NCBI RefSeq assembly: GCF_003589595.1
Contig: NW_020654422.1
Location: 10,798,269 to 10,862,268 of the forward strand
Length of the DNA: 64,000 nucleotides
Origin: Hyposmocoma kahamanoa
Lineage: Eukaryota; Arthropoda; Insecta; Lepidoptera; Cosmopterigidae
Direction of reading: 5' to 3'
Part shown: positions 60,501 to 64,000 of the stretch, piece after piece
Layout: every line of letters starts with the position of its first letter
How positions within the stretch are numbered: the first letter of the stretch is position 1
Notes under the pieces: generated by a model
Databases searched by the model: none
What the model was told of the DNA's origin: nothing
Seen by the model: the letters and a program-made list of their open reading frames with translations, nothing else
Made by a program: the position numbers and the translations under genes

Positions 60501-63159
60501 AGAGTTTCATAAAGCGCACTACTTTGTGGTGGATCAGAGTGACGGTGACTGTTTGATTGGTAGAGGGATGTAATCATCAGGCATTACAAGTAATTAGTTG
60601 GTATCGCCTGCCTCGCTATTATATTACTGTAACATATATTGCCTATGCTAATGCAATTGCAAAACTATTATACTTGAGTAGTCCATTTGCAAACAGTGAC
60701 ATTTTTAATGATTTTTAGGTAATGGTGTGAAATGGATCAGTATTTTTAAATAGTTTCAAATACTTCAAAAATACAGCCCCAAAACTTGGTATATTTTGAA
60801 CAAATCAGTGACAAATGTTGACCACTTTTGCAAAAGTCGCTCTTTCTTAGTTTAACACTTTTAAAAATTGCCATTTTGTCGTCAATCTGAAAATGCTGCT
60901 CTATTGAGTATAAACTCGCGCAAAATCCGTTGTTTGTTTGGTATCTATTATTTTGTCATCCGAGAGGTGCCTCATGTTCATTTATTAATAACTTGAACAT
61001 CAAACATTTTGGAGAAGATTGGTTTACATACGAAATACTTGAATTGTATGCTCATATTATCAGGCAAGTACAAACAAATGTGACCGAAGAAGAAGAAATG
61101 ACAGTAATGAAGATACAATGATGGTTGACGACGTGGTTATAAGAGTCAAAGGAAAGGAGTCTAACCAAAATTAGGTTCAAGTTATTTTTTACTACTATTA
61201 TAACTAGCCACGTTATCATTGTGTTGTTGCAAAACTAGCTACATTAATTCTTAACAATTACAAAACTAGTTATTATAAGATTACTGTTGCAAAAGCAAAA
61301 AGTTTAATGCTGTGATTTTGTTTCTTCATATTGTTTGTCTCTTTTTATCACAATTTTTCAGATATTTAGAAAAGTACCATTTAAAAATTCATTTTCAGAA
61401 CATTTTTTTTTATATCTTTTTTTATCCACACACATAACGCAGTTTGCTAGTGGAATACTCACTTAGTCAATGCATGATGGGAGCAATCTTTAAAAACGAT
61501 TTTTTTATTGCCTTCCTAATTACAAATATAAAATAAGAAGCTAACAGTATTGTAATAGCATAATATCCAAAACTTGAGGATAGAAATCTTTATTTTTATA
61601 AAATATACTTACCTACTAGGCATTTCTACATCATCATAAACCTTACATTACAATTAACTTCTAAACGAGTCACAAAAAAAGAGAATTTGTTAAGTCTTAG
61701 TAGCACTTAGAGTAAAGTCAGTATTAATTAGACTACCTATTCAGATACTACATATTGTCTTTCAGACTTCATGCAATAACCAATACCTGTGGTAAATCTT
61801 CTTTAGTTATTTGGATTTTGTTATCTCCCAACACAGGCTTGGGGGCAACTTTAGGCTTTGAGTTCTTTGACTTTTTCTCATCACAGATCAACTTGTAAAA
61901 CAATGCTATGATTTCTGATAGATTGTCAGTCCTGAAAACACATTATTATTTTAATTTTTCACTGTACATATATCCTAGTGTCTATGTTCTAATCCTGACT
62001 TTAATTTCAAATACGAATACAAAATTATTTATTTCTCCTCAGTAGCTTCGTTTGTGGGAGATGAGTCAACTAGGTCTAGTCTGTATGATAGGTCTCCAGA
62101 CACCCACCCCGCATGTAGTGTAAAATGAAGTGGATAAGGGACAGAAAAGAGAGTTAAAGTACATTAAACATTATAAATAACAATTGTGTGCGTGTGTGTG
62201 CAATGTGTGCATAAGTGCCAGTTGCTGTGTTTTTGTTAGGTAAATAAAACTTCAAAAGATATATCCAACAGCAGAACATAATTCGAGTCTTTGAACTATA
62301 TTCTCCAATTGTCTGAATTTTTTCCGGAAAAAATTTCATTAACAGAAATTGGTACTGGTGGCCTTATGCCATGATAGAGAGGAGTACTAGTGTGGCCTTA
62401 TGTGATGATAGGAAGGAGAGCTTGGTATCCTCATAATCCAACTTTTGAAGATAATCAGTTACTTTCTTTTTGCACTCATAAGTTGTTGATACTGATATTT
62501 TGTAGTTAATTTTATTGTACAAAAAGGGTCCAAGAAAGTTGAAAAATCTTTGAGCATAGGTAATTGATACAGTTTTAGATGGGAAGATATTTTTACATTT
62601 GGATTCTAAAAGTGATGATTTCTATCTGGGATATGGTTTGTATGCATGCAACCACCTTAAATAGAACCATAAATTGAGCATATTGAAAATTAAGGCTTCT
62701 TATGTTTCATGTAAATGTTTCGATATGTATACATTAATAAAAAAAGAAAAAGTCGAGCCAAAAACTCTTCAGCACCAACGCACCTAAATGACAAAATGCA
62801 AACATCAAATAAATGGTTAAACGAATCGTTAAACTCACTTGCGATTCTTCAGTTCTTCATATTTCTTGAGGAATGCTTTAGAATTGGAACCTTTTAGCGC
62901 CAATCTCTGAGCGTACTCGTTCACTTGTTTTGAGGATAGATTACTGTTGCCGTAGTTGGGATCATTTTGGATGTAGTCGAAAACGGTGTCCAATTCTAAA
63001 TTACAGCTGTAAATTAAATGAAAAACGCGTAACTACCAATTGGAACAAAACAACTTTGCTGCGACGTTTAAAGCAAATCACGACTTACCCCAAAGCGTCA
63101 AGCAACTCTTTGATAGTGCTTTGCATTTTGTCCCTCGGTAATATCCACTTTTGATACAT
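22760..63159 (-). CDS. TUBGCP2: Gamma-tubulin complex component 2 (GCP2/Grip84), complete, 15 exons
   Basis: GCP2 pairs with GCP3 in the gamma-tubulin small complex, the unit that nucleates microtubules at centrosomes and spindle poles. Exons (minus strand, 5' to 3'): 63089-63159, 62839-63006, 61787-61931, 60277-60463, 59749-60044, 59065-59193, 58178-58351, 56276-56453, 55472-55760, 54524-54639, 49287-49458, 48835-49003, 30442-30585, 27485-27648, 22760-22853. Joined they make 2496 nt, 831 codons plus TAG, with GT..AG introns and consistent phase; human GCP2 is about 900 residues. The ATG at 63157-63159 is preceded directly by an in-frame TAA; a second Met lies 11 codons on. Hallmarks: KAFLKKYEELK, LSQENIVVEELLYLFSGIPG, RFIENIDMWSGQILHALVAA, YFLMSQGDFIVQFMD, MIFRHLFYCKHVER, FALRQRMLSCIQHLQYYM. 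A TRPA channel gene lies in one intron on the other strand. Confidence 0.97.
22928..23296 (+). mobile_element. tRNA-headed SINE, family 2, most complete copy
   Basis: Starts with a tRNA-like head: A box TGGTCCAATGG at 22938-22948 and B box GGGTTCGATTCCG at 22981-22993. The body contains TTTCTGCTGCCAAGCAGTAA and GTGGTACTGCAACTTTTG and ends CCCGTCACTTATTATTAAAA. The body resembles repeats widespread in Lepidoptera. Other copies lack the head: 2114-2775, 9145-9206, 37800-38092, 39822-40103 and 48225-48301. Confidence 0.85.
24451..24835. mobile_element. MITE with about 60-bp terminal inverted repeats
   Basis: The ends AGTTAGTCGGTGAAATAGAT and the complementary ATCTATTTCACCGACTAACT match perfectly for 34 bp and imperfectly further inward. 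Length is 385 bp. I could not define a target-site duplication. Confidence 0.8.
24865..25060. mobile_element. Short inverted-repeat element beginning GGGGTCTACTC
   Basis: The left end GGGGTCTACTCTCGATCTCC pairs with the right end GGAGATCAAGAGTAGACCCC. The inner part of the arms repeats CGTCCGTCCGAAACAATT / AATTGTTTCGGACGG. CGT follows the right end and precedes the left end, a possible 3-bp duplication. Its left end lies 29 bp from the neighbouring MITE. Confidence 0.75.
25298..25747. mobile_element. Repeat with AACCGACCTCAAA / TTTGAAGTCGGTT ends
   Basis: The right part has the sequence GAACCTCCTCCTTTTTTTG followed by AAGTCGGTT, which I know as a very common interspersed repeat end in Lepidoptera. 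The left end AACCGACCTCAAA is its approximate complement. Class not assigned. Confidence 0.5.
27649..30441 (-). other. GCP2 intron between exons 13 and 14
   Basis: AT-rich sequence with one LINE 3' fragment (28347-28575). Nothing else recognisable. Confidence 0.6.
28347..28575 (+). pseudogene. LINE 3'-end fragment, same family as 7078-8990
   Basis: The plus strand reads LRIRTKRFASTFAWRTAMEW and LPANLFPERYNFWP, the extreme C-terminus of the LINE open frame also seen (as [16 protein letters not shown]) at 7246-7533. It is followed by the same 3' UTR (CACCATCAGGTGAGATGAAG) and an A-rich tail at 28565-28578. Confidence 0.75.
30651..30824 (-). mobile_element. SINE family 1, copy 2, internally deleted
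   Basis: Matches copy 1 from ATAACGCACACACTCAACAT through AAATGTAGGCCGTACAAATA, then lacks the B-box segment: the next bases are CACCTCTGCGTGGCAGTCCG. The head end is also degraded. Confidence 0.85.
31227..31265. repeat. 17-bp perfect hairpin
   Basis: TTGAATCCCTCGTTTAC at 31227-31243 and its exact complement at 31249-31265 enclose a TTTTT loop. Confidence 0.85.
31405..31579 (+). promoter_or_regulatory. CpG-rich patch, candidate upstream promoter/first exon
   Basis: 31405-31512 is strikingly GC- and CpG-rich (CAGCGCGCGCGCCTGCGGCG within it) inside an AT-rich intron. It is followed by CATCAGTG at 31519-31526, matching the arthropod initiator TCAGT, and by a splice-donor-like CAG|GTTGGT at 31577-31585. 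Being on the plus strand upstream of painless, it could be its promoter and untranslated first exon. This is inference only. Confidence 0.25.
31810..32015. mobile_element. 206-bp fold-back MITE flanked by TA
   Basis: The ends CTATCTCAATTTTGACAAC and GTTGTCAAAATTGAGATAG are perfect complements. Pairing continues through TTTATATAGCGTCTG / CAGATGCTATATAAA almost to the centre. TA stands on both sides (31808-31809, 32016-32017), as expected for Tc1/mariner-mobilised MITEs. Confidence 0.85.
34592..34939 (+). other. Unrecognised 115-codon ORF
   Basis: The first part (residues about 20-70) is less AT-rich than its surroundings and looks protein-like (KVSDEIQVSCAERKAFTTYL), ending near a GTACTT that could be a donor. 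The last third is AT-rich and unremarkable. I recognise no domain. It may be an unknown exon, a decayed transposon or chance. Confidence 0.15.
35579..36393. mobile_element. Non-autonomous hAT-like element
   Basis: The termini TAGTGTTGTT and ACAACACTA are inverted, and the flanks ATCTCGAC (35571-35578) and ATCTCGAT (36394-36401) form an 8-bp duplication with one mismatch, with T at position 2 and A at position 7 as in hAT. The 815-bp interior has GGTTTTTTT / CCGTTTTTT runs and no coding remnant I can read. Confidence 0.7.
36975..37190 (-). mobile_element. SINE family 1, copy 3
   Basis: Full length with head (GCCTCAGTGGCCGAACGGTT), B-box region slightly altered (TGTTCGATTCCCGGGCC), body and TAA microsatellite tail. 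Confidence 0.9.
37800..38092 (-). mobile_element. SINE family 2 copy with an enlarged internal hairpin
   Basis: The minus strand follows the family 2 body from AGAGCTCCTTGTGAAAGAGT to GACTTGTTCGTCCCGTCACT. Internally, 37993-38008 and 38017-38032 are perfect 16-bp complements (TGCCCCCAAGCAGTAA). In other copies only GCAGTAATG / CATTACTGC pairs, so the arm has been lengthened in this one. Confidence 0.8.
38277..38400 (+). mobile_element. SINE family 3, copy on plus strand
   Basis: The head GCTGGTTCGTTCCGTGGCTT is followed by a B box GGTTCGAATCCGGCC and a tail with GTATTCGATCTTTGTATTAA. It matches the copies at 14937-15083 and 15141-15307. Confidence 0.75.
38890..39067. mobile_element. Palindromic element, copy 1, 11-bp target duplication
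   Basis: GTCGACAGATA stands at 38879-38889 and 39068-39078. Between them is a near-perfect palindrome: AGGAAATGAAACAATTTTTC pairs with GAAAAAATTGTTTCATTTCC, and TAAATCGCGTATATTTGTTT pairs with its complement. A non-paired tail TGTGTAACAATCGCGAAAAC, ending at CTCGATAT, follows on the right. No coding capacity. Copies 2 and 3 are at 47853-48000 and about 58781-59054. Confidence 0.85.
39822..40103 (+). mobile_element. SINE family 2 copy without tRNA head
   Basis: Runs from AGAGCTCCTTGTGAAAGAGT through TTTCTGCCGCCAAGCAGTAA and GTGGCACTGCAACTGGTATG to CTTGTTCGTCCCGTCAGATA and an A run. Confidence 0.85.
41090..41275 (+). mobile_element. Probable LINE 3' UTR fragment
   Basis: Ends CCATCAGATGAGATGGAAG..TCAAATCCGTACTTA plus an A run, resembling the 3' ends at 28520-28575 and (inverted) 7078-7140. 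The upstream part is too diverged for a coding match. Confidence 0.45.
43970..44014 (+). promoter_or_regulatory. Acceptor and overlapping upstream ORF at the painless start
   Basis: TTTTCTTATTTACAG ending at 43969 is a good splice acceptor, implying a 5' untranslated intron. The exon would start exactly with ATG; that ATG (43970) opens a 14-codon ORF ending at TGA 44012-44014, overlapping the main start at 43990 in another frame. In the main frame a TAA at 43984-43986 fixes 43990 as the first usable ATG. Confidence 0.5.
43990..46878 (+). CDS. pain: TRPA-family cation channel, Painless-type, single coding exon
   Basis: Painless is a TRPA channel; in Drosophila it serves noxious heat and mechanical sensing in the plasma membrane of sensory neurons. 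The 962-residue product has ankyrin-type repeats over about residues 25-450 (AAPIHFAVDCGNIEALKLLL, GVTPVHSAAKQGLERI, NTALHYAARNGDNETVLELL). Six membrane segments follow: S1 538-560, S2 578-600, S3 613-630, S4 637-659, S5 675-697, S6 760-785. The pore helix IVMLTGEFDAGSIKF lies before S6, and NLLNGLAVSDTQ follows. Residues 926-960 form a coiled coil. ECITSNDERPGD and LLKHPVITSFLYLKW match Drosophila Painless closely, so orthology is more likely than to TrpA1 or Pyrexia. An acidic run EEEGDEEE precedes the pore. The gene sits antisense in a GCP2 intron and is intact. Confidence 0.96.
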   Translation: MAQDTYEMTTNRQLSRGSSLFGTDPQVQFRTALRNNDFHTFKKLVDSGSVDLEHVYQYPDYKTILELAITEKNRLEFVKLLLQPQNKVQVNKINESHSAAPIHFAVDCGNIEALKLLLDCDEIDVNVKSKGNTALLLAIKKIEDLEDDREREIYIYEDMVELLLKAGCNPNSPDSKGVTPVHSAAKQGLERIITDILHNAKERVNLDAYKDYKGKTARYYLNEAFPHLVSDFDSGAQANEVIDVDKLFSYLSRHEDDNFVRDFLKLVRKNEHRNALAANNGMNTMLQLAAEKGFENVVKTLLDSGADPNATFSGNTYRPIGYACQNGYCRILKMFIDNESTLFDPIHGESLLQVAIKGMQTYAKNPKSDFKGCLDLLLTHHKIMGNINVNHLDMKNNTALHYAARNGDNETVLELLRNGACIGLRNKFNVPPLADISAKTLETYLDECITSNDERPGDDDYEIHIKYSFLVYPNNSLENEKSREPLMKTSNNNIKECDAFLTPETDALLYMTRMQEMRPLLKHPVITSFLYLKWQRISCLFYANITFYSLLWLCLIFYIIFGYGVEKKQSDSIEVLNVVTHVGAIIGLIILVVRELFQMIVSPTKYLQSIENWMEIALIIVTAWIVCYDRASESTKQQLSAVAILLSSAELVLLIGQFPTLSTNITMLKTVSWNFFKFLLWYCILIIAFALSFYTLFRKVSEDEDQVPPNPNTTEKGEEEGDEEEFFNDPGRSLFKTIVMLTGEFDAGSIKFSTFPVTSHIIFMVFVFMIPIVLFNLLNGLAVSDTQEIKADAELVGHIARVKLISYFESVLIGNASDYTKPIGCCSWLPQSFQKLYTMKPQMLCIKPLAKRISLFPHFLPMYRIIVKPNQENKIKIPRAEPLSKFGDDFEDIESGGCCLERCQDYRLERKIVKKAKCVISDKTNISVFDEIKHKLNQYESKIESLENTLKEVLQALHSYKK
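47109..47114 (+). terminator. Candidate painless polyadenylation signal
   Basis: AATAAA about 0.23 kb after the painless stop codon on the same strand, in an AT-rich 3' flank. Confidence 0.45.
47853..48000. mobile_element. Palindromic element, copy 2, 11-bp target duplication
   Basis: TTAAGCAATCA flanks it at 47842-47852 and 48001-48011. Left part TAGGAAATGAAAC..TTTTTCCGGATT and right part AATTTCATTTCCTATGTGTA pair; the centre contains CTTTACATGGGACCTGTAAAG. It lacks part of the left arm present in copy 1, and its right tail stops earlier (GTGAAAATG). Confidence 0.85.
48225..48301 (-). mobile_element. SINE family 2, 3'-end fragment
   Basis: The minus strand gives TGTGTAGCTTATCATCAGGC and GCACAACTTGTTGGG, with an extra GGCCACGACGAC-type insertion before CCGTCACTTG. 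Confidence 0.6.
48614..48649. repeat. 13-bp hairpin
   Basis: AGCAGTTTAACGG at 48614-48626 and its complement at 48637-48649, 10-nt loop, in the intron just 5' (in gene sense, downstream) of GCP2 exon 12. Confidence 0.7.
48835..54639 (-). CDS. TUBGCP2: GCP2 exons 10-12: start of GRIP2 (gamma-tubulin-binding) region
   Basis: 54524-54639 reads DPYNEDMRVELLPYDLQFQ; 49287-49458 reads FSFGMEVKWPVSLILNHKAI through FRHLFYCKHVER; 48835-49003 reads FALRQRMLSCIQHLQYYM and VIEPSWCQLIQSLDK. In the family this half binds gamma-tubulin. The intron between the first two (49459-54523) houses the mariner-type element, a Tc1 fragment and a palindromic MITE. Confidence 0.95.
50000..50170. mobile_element. 171-bp palindromic MITE
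   Basis: The ends TGAGGGTCGTATTCTAGAAC and GTTCTAGAATACGAACCTCA pair. Further inward AATGCTCAAGTCAGGATT pairs with AATCCTAACTTGAGCATT. The motif CTTGAGTATG is repeated near the centre. Confidence 0.8.
50888..53688 (-). mobile_element. Mariner-superfamily (DD41D-type) element with about 0.5-kb inverted repeats
   Basis: The left terminus (GTGTCCCAAAAATAACAC from 50889) and right terminus (GTGTTATTTTTGGGACAC to about 53683) are the outer ends of arms that stay alignable, inverted, for roughly 500 bp: 50888-51400 and 53180-53688. Matched landmarks include AGGTGAGCTATATACCTACC and AGCTAACCATGGC-like sequence. A TA-rich context lies on both sides. The centre carries a minus-strand transposase. The 2.8-kb length is larger than typical 1.3-kb mariners because of the long arms. 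Confidence 0.85.
51681..52779 (-). pseudogene. DD41D mariner-type transposase, inactivated
   Basis: The start MADQQNIVG is at 52779. Helix-turn-helix region: GRPRTVADEIVLQEV, then STSVRLIERRTGISKSTAQR. Catalytic triad: first Asp in ILWSDESA, second in WFQNDGCPAHY, third in SPDLNPFDFFYLG; 41 residues separate the second and third acids. Lesions: TGA at 52195-52197 after NPHER, TGA at 51928-51930 inside RRWIG, and a frameshift near 51840, after which LYSKAITTETELRRRAYEAA runs to TAA at 51681-51683. Both stops are explained by CGA to TGA changes. The sequence otherwise reads well, suggesting fairly recent decay. Confidence 0.85.
54038..54315 (+). pseudogene. Tc1-like transposase fragment
   Basis: Plus-strand frames give DSIFINDNIRRSVDVETYMQ and GIRRLDWPARSPELTPI, then after a frameshift GNVWDFLKRRIRSMQKAPQT. 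This is the end of a Tc1 DDE domain, with the usual E of PIENVW replaced by G at the shift. Unrelated to the mariner-type element that ends 350 bp before it. Confidence 0.8.
54689..54895 (-). mobile_element. SINE family 1, copy 4
   Basis: Full-length with degraded A box (TGACAGAACGG) and good B box GGTTCGATTCC. It ends 49 bp 5' (gene sense) of the exon starting at 54639. Confidence 0.88.
55025..55320 (-). mobile_element. tRNA-like lepidopteran repeat (ACTGCTGGGCACAGGCC type)
   Basis: Plus-strand landmarks CACTGCTGGGCACAGGCCTA, GATGTTTTCCTTCACC and a tRNA-like end (minus strand AAGCCTAATCGTTACCATG..GGTTAGAATCCGG). I know this sequence type as an abundant interspersed repeat in moths and butterflies. 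Confidence 0.7.
55472..63159 (-). CDS. TUBGCP2: GCP2 exons 1-9: N-terminus and GRIP1 region
   Basis: Residues 1-545 approximately. Exon 2 contains the GCP2-type motif SKAFLKKYEELKNRK. Exon 3 is lysine-rich linker. Exon 4 has GLPNWQKDHPAMSWDF, equivalent to the PAWVYERPAL region of human GCP2. Exon 5 opens the GRIP1 fold with AGVPVLSQENIVVEELLYLF. Exons 6-7 give TLQKLWYYVLPTMHTM and VLTVLHDKTNMLMGDTRAQE. Exon 8 contains YWEKRYSVQKDRVPKFLDKY. Exon 9 covers YFLMSQGDFIVQFMD. GRIP1 regions make lateral contacts between GCPs in the known complex. Introns are 77-1700 bp. Confidence 0.95.
56454..58177 (-). other. GCP2 intron between exons 7 and 8
   Basis: Contains SINE family 1 copy 5 at 57186-57390. 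The rest is AT-rich with nothing recognisable. Confidence 0.6.
57186..57390 (-). mobile_element. SINE family 1, copy 5
   Basis: Nearly identical to copy 1 across head and body (A box TGGCCGAACGG; B box altered to GATTTGATTCC), so one of the younger copies. Confidence 0.9.
58419..58566. mobile_element. 148-bp palindromic GGCCACACAGAG element
   Basis: TCTGGCCACACAGAGACAGT and the complement of CGGTCGCCTCTGTGTGGCCA pair, and GCGGAAGCTTTCCGG occurs on both sides in inverted order. The central loop contains TGGCAGGGTTCAT. It lies 67 bp 5' (gene sense) of GCP2 exon 7. Confidence 0.85.
58781..59054. mobile_element. Palindromic element, copy 3, with a larger centre
   Basis: AAGGAAATGAAAATATTTTT pairs with AAAAAATTGTTTCATTTCCT. 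A second nested pair GGGCCCTTTACAGG / CCCGTAAAGGGCCC encloses a 60-bp centre with ACCAGTCAGGCACCAGTCGG repeats, absent in copies 1 and 2. The right tail TGTGTAACAGTCGTG ends at CTCGATAT as in copy 1. No clear duplication. It ends 11 bp from GCP2 exon 6. Confidence 0.75.
60464..61786 (-). other. GCP2 intron between exons 3 and 4
   Basis: AT-rich, no repeat family recognised. A short plus-strand ORF near 60930-61121 has no recognisable domain. Confidence 0.55.
61932..62838 (-). other. GCP2 intron between exons 2 and 3
   Basis: AT-rich with a GTGTGTG run near 62187-62200. Nothing else recognised. Confidence 0.55.
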
Positions 63160-63324
63160 TTATTGCTAAAAATTCGTAAAAAAACACAGTAAAAGCTTCA
63201 TTTGTGTTTGATTTGACAGTTGAGTTGATTTTTTTAGTTTTAATTTGACGACTTTTTATGGGCTTCGGAAGGAAGGACGGAAGTTATCTCTAAGGTCGTA
63301 ACCATGGAGTATGTATGTATACAT
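63160..63324 (-). promoter_or_regulatory. GCP2 5' flank, presumed promoter region
   Basis: Sequence directly upstream of the GCP2 start codon. No TATA box or strong initiator stands out; the region ends at the microsatellite tail of the neighbouring LINE, so only about 160 bp separate gene and transposon. Confidence 0.35.
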
Positions 63325-64000
63325 AGAATAGAAGAATAGAATAGAAAAACATTTATTCATCGGTACATACAACACAATAACCAAAAATAGAAACACAATT
63401 ACAAAAACAAGCAAAATAAAATACAGGAGGAAAATGTGAAAACCTGAAATTAAATAATAAGCTTATATATACAATGTGTTGTATACAACCATGAAAAGGC
63501 CACGACTCAGCTTAATGCCAGTCAGGAGACTGGCGCTGTTCTTCCGTCGTATCCTTACGCATTCATGCGTCGACCGGGTCCCAAAATTAAATTCTACACA
63601 AGTAAATAAATGAGATTAAATGAATTATGTCACTACTAACATAGATTATAATATATATTAGAATAAATAAGTGCAGTAAGAAATTACAAAGATAGCTATC
63701 CTTTATTGAGAATTTTCACAGTATTAGGTGTGATATTGTGTGTCTAGTGCAAAAGAAGCATAACTTAAAAGTACAGCGCAAGTGAGTACCTTCCACTATC
63801 AGGGATGTTTTTGGGTGTCCAACAATATAACTTTAAGATGTCTTTTAAAAATTTTCTTTGACAATGGATGTTTGAGTGGGGGTGGAAGATTATTCCAGCA
63901 TTTACTAGCCTGGTAGCGGAAACTTCCCTCAAAAGCTCTAGTTTTATGAAAGGGTGTGACAAGTATAAAACTATTTATCCGCCTCGAATTGTATGTGTAT
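63324..64000 (-). pseudogene. LINE 3' end running off the window
   Basis: The minus strand encodes the end of a LINE open frame, HKTRAFEGSFRYQASKCWNN then LPPPLKHPLSKKIFKRHLK, closing at TGA 63799-63801. A 3' UTR of about 450 bp follows, ending with GATGAATAAATGTTTTTC and a TTCTA-type microsatellite at 63324-63350, the tail style of Jockey/CR1-like LINEs. The terminal domain is intact in this window; the 5' part lies outside. Confidence 0.75.

Noticed and set aside
62154..63154. Short ORFs around GCP2 exons 1-2 on the plus strand
   Set aside because: Antisense frames of the GCP2 exons and adjoining intron.
1..64000. CRISPR arrays, operons or bacterial-type defence systems
   Set aside because: Intron-rich eukaryotic genes and transposons throughout; no regularly spaced direct repeats found.

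Overview
The window looks like an insect, most probably lepidopteran, nuclear genome: AT-rich, intron-rich, and crowded with tRNA-headed SINEs, LINE tails, hAT, Tc1/mariner and palindromic elements of the kinds common in moths and butterflies. Nothing bacterial, viral or CRISPR-like is present. Species is not determinable from the sequence alone; the order is inferred from repeat types.

Only three protein-coding genes are supported. (1) Positions 618-16386, + strand: the 3' ten exons of a dynamin-related protein 1 gene (Drp1/DNM1L), from the end of the GTPase domain through stalk, variable region and GTPase effector domain to the stop; the 5' exons lie before the window. (2) Positions 22760-63159, - strand: a complete 15-exon gene for gamma-tubulin complex component 2 (GCP2; TUBGCP2/Grip84), 831 codons plus stop by my exon joining, all phases consistent. 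(3) Positions 43990-46878, + strand: an uninterrupted 962-residue TRPA channel of the Painless type, lying antiparallel inside an 18.2-kb intron of the GCP2 gene.

Layout: Drp1 exons 618-6392, a 9.4-kb repeat-filled Drp1 intron, the last two Drp1 exons 15802-16386, a 6.4-kb convergent intergenic stretch with a decayed hAT element, then GCP2 read from right to left. Its last three exons are spread over 26 kb (22760-48834) and its first twelve are packed into 14 kb (48835-63159). The right edge (63325-64000) is the 3' end of a LINE. The three genes have unrelated jobs (mitochondrial/peroxisomal fission, microtubule nucleation, sensory ion channel); there is no sign that they form one system.

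The most interesting non-genic structure is in the repeats: a DD41D mariner-type transposon with about 0.5-kb terminal inverted repeats and three coding lesions; two hAT elements with 8-bp target duplications; a palindromic element in three copies, two bounded by 11-bp duplications; a LINE interrupted by a 0.6-kb insert that also has an 11-bp duplication; a 27-bp perfect hairpin just upstream of a Drp1 splice acceptor; and an assembly gap flanked by identical 47-bp sequences.
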